Positions 1 to 4,320 of a DNA stretch of 5,552 nt are shown piece by piece. Both the position numbers and the translations under genes were made by a program. Under the pieces are notes generated by a model. That model ran no database searches and was not told the DNA's origin. It saw nothing but the letters and a program-made list of their open reading frames with translations. The DNA lies in the NCBI GenBank assembly GCA_023136305.1, contig JAGLSF010000150.1, positions 1 through 5,552 of the forward strand, written 5' to 3'. The first letter of the stretch is position 1. Every line of letters starts with the position of its first letter. Origin of the DNA: Spirochaetota bacterium (GTDB taxonomy: Bacteria > Spirochaetota > B62-G9 > DRHN01).

Positions 1-45
1 CCTGCTGATTACAAATCAGCTGCTCTACCATTGAGCTACGCCAGC
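1..45 (-). tRNA. tRNA-Thr (anticodon UGU), 3' part outside the window
   Basis: Read on the minus strand from base 45, the sequence folds as the 5' part of a tRNA. It has a 7-nt acceptor strand GCTGGCG (45-39), TA, then a D-arm with stem GCTC/GAGC (36-33 and 25-22) around loop AATGGTA. The anticodon stem GCTGA/TCAGC (20-16 and 8-4) encloses loop TTTGTAA (15-9). Bases 34-36 of the tRNA are TGT (13-11), which reads ACA and other threonine codons. The variable loop begins with AGG at the window edge; the T-arm and 3' acceptor strand are not visible, so acceptor pairing cannot be tested. The 5' end lies about 10 nt downstream of a predicted start site. In many proteobacteria tRNA-Thr(UGU) opens a Thr-Tyr-Gly-Thr-tuf cluster; whether that follows here is unknown. 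Confidence 0.93.
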
Positions 46-60
46 GCTGCAGCGCACATT

Positions 61-89
61 AATATAGAAAATATGTACTGGTCCGTCAA
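61..89 (-). promoter_or_regulatory. Sigma-70-type promoter of the tRNA-Thr gene
   Basis: On the minus strand there is TTGACG (89-84), a 17-bp spacer and TATATT (66-61). Each hexamer matches the consensus at five of six positions and the spacing is optimal. Transcription would start near 55-53, leaving a leader of about 10 nt before the mature tRNA 5' end at 45. The bases after the -10 box become GC-rich (GTGCGC), as is common in stable-RNA promoters under stringent control; that regulation is inference. Confidence 0.8.
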
Positions 90-140
90 GGATTAATAGA
101 GCGCTTGCATTCACCCGAGGTGTTGGTAAGGATTGTGTGC

Positions 141-165
141 AAAACAGGTTAGAACTGGAAGTTCT
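141..165 (-). terminator. Weak candidate terminator after the exported repeat protein
   Basis: On the minus strand AGAACT (165-160), a 3-nt loop TCC and AGTTCT (156-151) make a perfect 6-bp hairpin. A run of four T (144-141) follows, but only after six unrelated bases. It lies 24 bp past the stop codon of the gene ending at 189 and before the tRNA promoter, where a terminator would be expected. The stem is AT-rich and the T-run is displaced, so it is a weak intrinsic terminator at best. Nothing else gene-like is visible in 90-188. Confidence 0.3.
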
Positions 166-188
166 CTATCCATCGGAGGGTGTACGGG

Positions 189-617
189 TCAGAACTCGGA
201 GGCTGTGTCGGGCTTCCCGTCACCCGTAGTGTCCTTTTCCAGCCGGATGATTTTGCCGCGGTCGATGTAGAACCAGATATCCACTTCACCGTCGTTGTCG
301 CTGTCAATATGGTCCTCAACGAGGTTCCCGTCCTTATATATCCGCCAGTTATCCATCCGGCCGTCATAATCGGTATCGAGAATCTCTTCCTTGACCTTCC
401 CGCCCCATTCATACAGGTAGACGGCATCGATCTTCCCGTCGAAGTTGATATCCATCTCCTGCTTCTCCACATTGCCGTTTTTCACGTAGGTCCAGCCATC
501 AGGATTGCCGTCCTTGTTGACATCCGATTTCACCACTTCCGAGGCAAAGAGAGAGGCACATGGGAAAGAGAGGAGAAAAATTATGCATAGTACGATGAGA
601 ACCCTTTTCTTGAGCAT
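189..617 (-). CDS. Small exported protein with five Asp-rich EF-hand/dockerin-type calcium-binding repeats
   Basis: A 142-aa protein, probably periplasmic or secreted, with no known enzymatic role. Residues 1-25 are a signal peptide: basic MLKKR, a hydrophobic core to about residue 18, and likely cleavage after LFA (25). Cys20 is not in a good lipobox (preceded by Pro), so a lipoprotein is unlikely. The mature part is five repeats with a pitch of 24-25 residues, each opening with a D-x-x-x-D-G-x-x-D loop at residues 32-40, 56-64, 81-89, 105-113 and 129-137, for example DVNKDGNPD and DSDNDGEVD. The inter-loop segments carry W/Y-rich strands and a Gly turn (Y-x-K-x-G). Such loops bind Ca2+ in dockerins, thrombospondin type 3 repeats and EF-hands; calcium binding here is inferred. 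The start at 617 is chosen over the ATG at 641 because AAAGGA lies 6 nt upstream and the signal peptide then begins at M1. The RHH gene lies 60 bp upstream on the same strand and may be cotranscribed. Confidence 0.8.
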   Translation of the reverse strand: MLKKRVLIVLCIIFLLSFPCASLFASEVVKSDVNKDGNPDGWTYVKNGNVEKQEMDINFDGKIDAVYLYEWGGKVKEEILDTDYDGRMDNWRIYKDGNLVEDHIDSDNDGEVDIWFYIDRGKIIRLEKDTTGDGKPDTASEF

Positions 618-646
618 GTCGTATCCTTTGGTTTCAAACACAGCTC

Positions 647-673
647 AACATAAATGTCGGTCGATTATGACAA
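647..673 (-). promoter_or_regulatory. Weak candidate promoter for the exported repeat protein
   Basis: On the minus strand TTGTCA (673-668) is followed after only 15 bp by TATGTT (652-647). This would give a leader of about 23 nt before the start at 617. The short spacer makes it weak. The -35 box overlaps the centre of a small inverted repeat, CGATT-6 nt-AATCG (677-662), which could be an operator or a chance palindrome. Read-through from the RHH gene upstream is an alternative way to express the gene. Confidence 0.25.
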
Positions 674-677
674 ATCG

Positions 678-872
678 TTAATTACCCCTCCTCGGTTTTA
701 TATTTTGTCCGATTTTCCTCTCCTTGGCCCTCAACTTGCTGAGCTTGTAACGGTCGAGCATCTCCGTGAGTGCCTCGTTAACCGCTTCGGTTCTATCATG
801 AAAATACCCTTCGCGGATCATCTCATCGACTCCTTCCAGAAGTATGGATGAAGTTTCAACAAAAGTTTTCAT
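678..872 (-). CDS. Ribbon-helix-helix (CopG/Arc-type) DNA-binding protein, possible orphan antitoxin
   Basis: A 64-aa protein with the pattern of a ribbon-helix-helix DNA-binding domain. Residues 1-7 (MKTFVET) would be the DNA-contacting beta strand, about 9-21 (SILLEGVDEMIRE) helix A, the turn GYFHDRT, and about 27-41 helix B (RTEAVNEALTEML). The G-Y-x-x-R-[ST]-E-A-[VI]-x-E-A-[IL] core is the hallmark of this family. The tail (residues 42-64) is strongly basic (KLRAKERK, KPRR). Members act as dimeric repressors, often as the antitoxin of type II toxin-antitoxin pairs that autoregulate their own promoter. No toxin (PIN, RelE/ParE or other) is encoded next to it: downstream is the exported repeat protein and upstream the divergent liv operon. 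It may therefore be a stand-alone regulator. The start at 872 is preferred over an upstream in-frame ATG (1007) because GAGGAA lies 7 nt upstream and the domain begins exactly there. Confidence 0.8.
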   Translation of the reverse strand: MKTFVETSSILLEGVDEMIREGYFHDRTEAVNEALTEMLDRYKLSKLRAKERKIGQNIKPRRGN

Positions 873-906
873 GATGGTTTCCTCATTTGGAATGGGAACT
901 TTTCTT

Positions 907-934
907 AAAATAACACATTGCATAATACTGTCAA
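907..934 (-). promoter_or_regulatory. Candidate promoter of the RHH gene
   Basis: On the minus strand there is a perfect TTGACA (934-929), a 16-bp spacer and TATTTT (912-907). TG stands one base upstream of the -10 hexamer (extended -10, TGT-TATTTT). The start site would be near 900, giving a leader of roughly 28 nt before the ATG at 872, which contains the GAGGAA ribosome-binding site. If the RHH protein autoregulates, its operator should be close to here. Confidence 0.55.
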
Positions 935-1000
935 ATAAATTGCTTCCCGTCGCTGTCTTAGCGACTGAAACACACGAGAAGTCAACTAATATAAATAAAT

Positions 1001-1062
1001 ATATCATTTCTGCCGGTAATTTAACGTTGACAAAAAGAACAATATCAATACAATATCATTTC
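1001..1062 (+). repeat. Direct repeats of ATATCA(TTTC) across the liv promoter
   Basis: The 10-mer ATATCATTTC occurs exactly at 1001-1010 and 1053-1062. A shorter copy, ATATCA, lies at 1042-1047, and the 9-mer ACAATATCA is repeated at 1039-1047 and 1050-1058. The distances (41, 11 and 52 bp) are all close to whole turns of the helix, so the copies face the same side of the DNA. They flank and overlap the -10 box of the liv promoter and could be binding sites for a regulator. The region is AT-rich, so chance repetition is a real alternative. Confidence 0.4.
1027..1054 (+). promoter_or_regulatory. Strong sigma-70-type promoter of the liv operon
   Basis: A perfect TTGACA (1027-1032) is followed after 16 bp by TACAAT (1049-1054), five of six matches. 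The start site would be near 1061, giving a leader of about 55 nt before the livK ATG at 1116. The leader contains an 8-bp inverted repeat (1068-1090) and the livK ribosome-binding site AGGAG (1105-1109). The surroundings are very AT-rich, which favours open-complex formation. It is the only convincing promoter seen upstream of the transporter genes. Confidence 0.75.
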
Positions 1063-1067
1063 AATTA

Positions 1068-1090
1068 CTTCATGGGAAATATCCATGAAG
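1068..1090. repeat. 8-bp perfect inverted repeat in the liv leader
   Basis: CTTCATGG (1068-1075) and CCATGAAG (1083-1090) are perfect reverse complements around a 7-nt centre. The element starts about 7 nt after the predicted transcription start, so it could be an operator for a repressor bound just downstream of the promoter. In the RNA it could instead be a 5'-end hairpin that protects the message. It ends 14 nt before the AGGAG of livK and does not cover it. Confidence 0.5.
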
Positions 1091-1115
1091 AAAAATCCCT
1101 GAACAGGAGAATAAG

Positions 1116-2279
1116 ATGAAGAAGTTTGCACCCATTCTCGTATCTGCACTCATTCTGCTATCCTTTGCGCTCGTCTTTATTGGAGCCGGTGAAAAGGTAC
1201 CAGAGGTCGAAAGCTATAAGATCGGTGGTGCCTTTTCCATCACCGGTCCTGCATCCTGGCTTGGTGAGCCTGAGAGAAACACCATGGAGATGATCGGTGA
1301 GATGATCAACGATCAGGGTGGCATCAATGGTGTTCCGGTCGAACTCGTCATCGAAGATACTGTCGGCGATGAGACAAAAACCGTTAATGCGATTAAGAAA
1401 CTCATCAACAGTGATCAGGTGCTCGTCATTGTGGGGCCTTCACGAAGCGGTACCACCATGGCGATTATTCCCATCGTCGAAAATGCTGAGACACCGCTCG
1501 TTTCCTGCGCAGCTGCCGAGGCGATTGTGGCTCCAGTAAAACCCTGGGTATTCAAGACACCCCAGTCTGACAAGCACGCAGCCATGAGAATATTCGGGCA
1601 TATGCAGAAGAGCGGTATCAAGAAAATCGCTATCATGTCAGGAACGACCGGTTTCGGCGATCAGGGTCGAAAGCAGCTCATTGCCCATGCAGACCAGTAC
1701 GGCATAACCATTGTTGCTGATGAGACCTACGCTCCGCAGGACACGGACATGACCTCCCAGCTCACAAAGATCAGGGGCACCGATGTTGAGGCCATTGTCA
1801 ACTGGTCCATCGTACCTGCACAGGTCATTGTGGCGAAGAACATGATACAGCTTGGTATCGATATTCCGCTCTATCTCAGCCACGGATTCGGCAACATCAA
1901 GTATGTGGAACTAGCCGGTGAGGCGGCAGAGGGCATCATGTTCCCGGCAGGAAGGCTCCTCGTGGTGGACGATATTCCCTCATCCCATCCGCAGGCCAAG
2001 GTTCTTAGGGAGTACAAGTCCATGTACGAATCGAAGTACGAGGACGCGGTGAGCACCTTCGGCGGACACGCCTGGGATGCCATGTGGATGATTGCGGAAG
2101 CTCTCGAAATCGCCGGTGCTGACAAAGCGGGTATCCGCGATGCACTCGAGGGACTGCAGAATTTCGTGGGAACCGGTGGTGTGTTCAACTTCTCAGCCAG
2201 CGATCACAACGGGTTGACCGAGGAAGCCTTTGAGATGCTCACTGTTCGTAACGGTCAGTTTGCCCTTCTCGAAAAGTAG
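1116..2279 (+). CDS. livK: Periplasmic substrate-binding protein of a branched-chain amino acid type ABC importer
   Basis: A 387-aa periplasmic binding protein of the leucine/isoleucine/valine-binding family (Peripla_BP_6, type I fold). It captures the ligand in the periplasm and passes it to LivHM. Residues 1-24 are a signal peptide (MKKF, long hydrophobic stretch, likely cleavage after IGA); no lipobox Cys is present. The mature protein opens with the family's strand and turn YKIGGAFSITGP (34-45), followed by NTMEMIGEMINDQGGINGVPVELVIED (55-81, typical of the first lobe). The ligand-contact segments of the family correspond to GPSRSGTT (107-114) and SCAAAEA (130-136), and the second lobe has GTTGFGDQG (176-184). 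The length fits the family. AGGAG lies 6 nt before the ATG. It is first in the operon, behind a strong promoter, and is separated from livH by a large stem-loop, as expected for the most abundant component. The ligand is uncertain: homologues bind branched-chain amino acids, amides, urea or aromatic acids. Confidence 0.92.
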   Translation: MKKFAPILVSALILLSFALVFIGAGEKVPEVESYKIGGAFSITGPASWLGEPERNTMEMIGEMINDQGGINGVPVELVIEDTVGDETKTVNAIKKLINSDQVLVIVGPSRSGTTMAIIPIVENAETPLVSCAAAEAIVAPVKPWVFKTPQSDKHAAMRIFGHMQKSGIKKIAIMSGTTGFGDQGRKQLIAHADQYGITIVADETYAPQDTDMTSQLTKIRGTDVEAIVNWSIVPAQVIVAKNMIQLGIDIPLYLSHGFGNIKYVELAGEAAEGIMFPAGRLLVVDDIPSSHPQAKVLREYKSMYESKYEDAVSTFGGHAWDAMWMIAEALEIAGADKAGIRDALEGLQNFVGTGGVFNFSASDHNGLTEEAFEMLTVRNGQFALLEK

Positions 2280-2302
2280 GGCCTTATAAAAGGACACACC
2301 GT

Positions 2303-2378
2303 AAGGCGGGGGGTGGCCTGCCGACAGGTTTCGAACGGGACGCTGTTCGATGGGCGGCAGGTTTCCATCCCCCGCCTT
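2303..2378 (+). promoter_or_regulatory. Long three-tier stem-loop between livK and livH (mRNA stabiliser, processing or attenuation element)
   Basis: The 76-nt element folds into one extended hairpin. The outer stem is 14 bp (2303-2316 with 2365-2378), with one G-U pair. The middle stem is 7 bp, CCTGCCG (2317-2323) with CGGCAGG (2355-2361), offset by a 3-nt bulge. The inner stem is 6 bp, TCGAAC (2331-2336) with GTTCGA (2345-2350), around an 8-nt loop. No run of T follows (the next bases are CAGCATATATAAAATT), so it is not a standard intrinsic terminator. It starts 23 nt after the livK stop codon. Comparable structures after binding-protein genes, such as the element between malE and malF in enteric bacteria, block 3' decay and raise the level of the upstream message. 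That role is inferred here. Local alternative pairings exist: CCTG/CAGG at 2317-2328, and an 8-nt direct repeat CAGGTTTC at 2325 and 2358. Confidence 0.75.
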
Positions 2379-2428
2379 CAGCATATATAAAATTAATCCA
2401 GTTACCTGTAATGACAATGAGAGTTAGC

Positions 2429-2433
2429 GGGGG
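2429..2433 (+). promoter_or_regulatory. Ribosome-binding site of livH (GGGGG)
   Basis: GGGGG followed by T ends 6 nt before the GTG start codon at 2440. It can pair with the anti-Shine-Dalgarno CCUCC through one G-U wobble. It supports the GTG start, since no better-spaced in-frame ATG or SD is present. With the two bases before it, it forms GCGGGGG (2427-2433), complementary over all 7 bases to CCCCCGC (2369-2375) in the right arm of the upstream stem-loop. Confidence 0.6.
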
Positions 2434-2439
2434 TACCAG

Positions 2440-3333
2440 GTGAATCTGGGAGTTCAACTGCTCCAGTACACACTTTCGGGAATTACCATAGGAAGCATCT
2501 ACGCTATGGTCGCCATTGGCTTCAACATTATCTACAACGCGACCGGTATAATCAACCTGGCCCAGGGTGACTTCGTCATGCTTGGCGGCATGCTTGCCGT
2601 GTATTTGCACAACACCCTTGGGTTGCCCCTTGTGTTGGCAGGTCCTGCAGCTGCCCTGATTACTGCAATTATCGGGCTCCTGTTCGAGCGTTTTGCCTTT
2701 CATCCGCTGAAGAATCCCTCGGTGATAACACTCATTATCATCACCATCGCCGCCTCCATACTCTTCAAGGGGGGTGCCATGTTCATTTGGGGCAAGGATG
2801 CCTACATTCTCCCGTCCTTCAGCGGCGACAAACCAATTCAATTCTTTGGAGCGACTATCCTTCCCCAGACGCTCTGGATTCTTGGCACCCTGATTTTCGT
2901 GTTTGCAGCACTGATGGTTTTCTTCCGCTTCACCATCGTCGGGAAGGCCATGAAGGCCTGCGCATACAACCGGCAGGCAGCAAGGATCGTGGGTATCAAT
3001 GTCAACCGGATGGTACTTTTCTCCTTCGGGCTCAGCGCCTTCATCGGCGGTATTGCGGGTGTGGTTGTCACGCCCATAGCGCTCGTAAGCTACGACCGTG
3101 GAGCTTTACTCGGGCTCAAGGGATTTGGAACCGCCATCTTCGGTGGACTGGGGAACATGGGCGGTGCCGTGGTTGCAGGCCTCATCATCGGGCTTCTCGA
3201 AGCCTATGCGGCCGGCCTCATATCGAGCGGATACAAGGATGCGGTGGCCCTTATCATACTCCTGATCGTACTCTTTTTCAAACCAGGCGGCATATTCGGA
3301 CGAAAAGAGGAGCAGTTGCTCAAGGCCTTTTAG
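2440..3333 (+). CDS. livH: Branched-chain amino acid type ABC importer permease, LivH family
   Basis: A 297-aa inner-membrane permease, one half of the translocation channel paired with LivM. About eight hydrophobic segments are visible, including residues 7-32, 46-58, 63-83, 95-115, 143-163, 190-215, 230-260 and 265-282. The LivH hallmark GIINLAQGDFVMLGG (36-50) is present. The cytoplasmic coupling segment that contacts the ATPases is at about 168-191 (GKAMKACAYNRQAARIVGIN). The conserved GGLGNMGGAVVAGLIIG (235-251) and the C-terminal FFKPGGIFGRK (279-289) are also there. The length matches the family (about 290-310 aa). It begins with GTG, 160 bp after livK and behind a long stem-loop, so it is probably made in smaller amounts than LivK. 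The livM ribosome-binding site overlaps its stop codon. Confidence 0.93.
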   Translation: MNLGVQLLQYTLSGITIGSIYAMVAIGFNIIYNATGIINLAQGDFVMLGGMLAVYLHNTLGLPLVLAGPAAALITAIIGLLFERFAFHPLKNPSVITLIIITIAASILFKGGAMFIWGKDAYILPSFSGDKPIQFFGATILPQTLWILGTLIFVFAALMVFFRFTIVGKAMKACAYNRQAARIVGINVNRMVLFSFGLSAFIGGIAGVVVTPIALVSYDRGALLGLKGFGTAIFGGLGNMGGAVVAGLIIGLLEAYAAGLISSGYKDAVALIILLIVLFFKPGGIFGRKEEQLLKAF

Positions 3334-3337
3334 GTGG
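3332..3337 (+). promoter_or_regulatory. Ribosome-binding site deciding the livM start (AGGTGG)
   Basis: AGGTGG overlaps the TAG stop codon of livH and stands 5 nt before ATG 3343. This favours the ATG over the GTG at 3334, which lies inside the site itself and directly abuts the livH stop. The overlap suggests translational coupling of livM to livH. Confidence 0.65.
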
Positions 3338-3342
3338 AACCA

Positions 3343-4320
3343 ATGGGTTATACCGACAAACTGGGAAATGTGAGGGATACGCTGCGCAAACCAGCGGTTC
3401 AATCCGGGTTAACCTTTGCGGTTGCCCTCATCGTGGTTGCGCTTGTTCGGAACCCCTACTATGTAGGCATTCTCGTCTTTTTGGGGATCAATGTCATCAT
3501 CACCATCGGCCTGAGTCTCCTCATGGGATACGCGGGTCAGATCTCTCTCGGGCAGGCTGCTTTTTACGGTATCGGAGCATATACCACCGGCATACTCACC
3601 ACACGGTTCGGGTTCCCCATTTACCTGTCTCTGCCCCTCGCCATCCTCTTCACCGTTACCATTGCTTTCCTGGTGGGGGTTCCAACGCTTCGTCTCAAGG
3701 GGCATTATCTCGCTATGGCTACCCTTGGCCTCGGAGAGATCGTACACATCGTATTCAACGAGCTCAGTTCCCTCACTGGCGGTCCGTCCGGATTCGGCAG
3801 CATACCGCTCATACGTATCTTCAGTGTGAAACTGGACAATGATACCAGGTATTACATCTTTGTGTGGGCTATAGTGGCCCTGGTACTGTTCATAGCGCTG
3901 AACATCGTACACTCACGGATCGGACGCGCACTCAAGGCAATACACAAGGAGGAGCGAACAGCGGCAACACTGGGTGTACACACCGCTCGACTGAAACAAA
4001 TGATATTCGCGATCAGTGCCGGGTTCGCCGGACTTGCCGGCTTTCTCTACGCCCACTATGTCACATTTCTCAGCCCCGGGACCTTCAGCCTTCACTTCTC
4101 CATCCTGCTTGTGACCATGGTAGCCGTTGGAGGAATTGAGCACATATGGGGTGCCGTGATTGGGACTGTCGTGCTCACCATACTGCCCGAATACCTCAGG
4201 TTTTTCAAGGACTTCGATATACTCATCTATGGAATCATTCTCATGGCCATCATGCTGCTGCGGCCTGAGGGTCTCTACGGGATCAAGATCCCCATCCGGA
4301 GGAAAGGCGTACATGGCTGA
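3343..4320 (+). CDS. livM: Branched-chain amino acid type ABC importer permease, LivM family
   Basis: A 325-aa inner-membrane permease that pairs with LivH. Diagnostic LivM segments are GYAGQISLGQAAFYGIGAY (62-80), LRLKGHYLAMATLGLGEI (116-133), TGGPSG (145-150), the cytoplasmic coupling region GRALKAIHKEERTAATLGV (194-212), GGIEHIWGAVIG (263-274) and the C-terminal LRPEGLYG (306-313). Hydrophobic stretches at about 22-36, 40-62, 95-115, 120-140, 170-190, 219-240, 250-285 and 290-306 fit eight or more membrane segments. The N-terminal 20 residues are polar and cytoplasmic. The conserved loop near 263 has EHIWG where many relatives have a GTxxG form, a common variant. The start at ATG 3343 is chosen for its AGGTGG; GTG 3334 would add three residues. 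The last 8 bp overlap the start of livG, a sign of coupled translation. Confidence 0.93.
   Translation: MGYTDKLGNVRDTLRKPAVQSGLTFAVALIVVALVRNPYYVGILVFLGINVIITIGLSLLMGYAGQISLGQAAFYGIGAYTTGILTTRFGFPIYLSLPLAILFTVTIAFLVGVPTLRLKGHYLAMATLGLGEIVHIVFNELSSLTGGPSGFGSIPLIRIFSVKLDNDTRYYIFVWAIVALVLFIALNIVHSRIGRALKAIHKEERTAATLGVHTARLKQMIFAISAGFAGLAGFLYAHYVTFLSPGTFSLHFSILLVTMVAVGGIEHIWGAVIGTVVLTILPEYLRFFKDFDILIYGIILMAIMLLRPEGLYGIKIPIRRKGVHG
4298..4307 (+). promoter_or_regulatory. Ribosome-binding site deciding the livG start (GGAGGAAAGG)
   Basis: GGAGG (4298-4302) followed by AAAGG (4303-4307) lies inside the 3' end of livM. The second element ends 5 nt before ATG 4313. This supports a livG start at 4313, overlapping the livM stop, over a longer in-frame reading that begins at 4160 inside livM. 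Confidence 0.75.

Noticed and set aside
555..563. Lipoprotein cleavage site at Cys20 of the exported repeat protein
   Set aside because: The residues before the Cys are S-F-P; Pro at -1 does not fit a lipobox, while LFA at 23-25 is an acceptable signal peptidase I site.
180..590. Plus-strand 136-codon open frame opposite the exported repeat protein
   Set aside because: Its composition follows from the Asp-rich repeats read in antisense; the minus-strand gene has a signal peptide, RBS and periodic motifs.
873..1007. 45-residue N-terminal extension of the RHH protein
   Set aside because: It would include the predicted promoter and the GAGGAA RBS; the RHH domain begins exactly at the ATG at 872.
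844..1119. Plus-strand 91-codon open frame covering the liv promoter region
   Set aside because: It overlaps the start of the RHH gene and contains the promoter, dyad and livK RBS; the protein is unlike any family and no RBS precedes its start.
2303..2390. Rho-independent terminator after livK
   Set aside because: The stem is long and GC-rich but no T-run follows, and livH-livM-livG-livF has no other visible promoter, so full termination here would silence the operon.
2411..2443. 10-codon leader peptide (ATG 2411 to TGA 2441) overlapping the livH GTG by GTGA
   Set aside because: The overlap is suggestive of coupling, but there is no ribosome-binding site before either ATG (2411 or 2417), and the encoded peptide has no run of Leu, Ile or Val codons as in an attenuator.
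4160..4312. 51-codon N-terminal extension of livG
   Set aside because: It lies wholly inside livM in another frame; the ABC domain begins after 4313, where a strong RBS and ATG exist.
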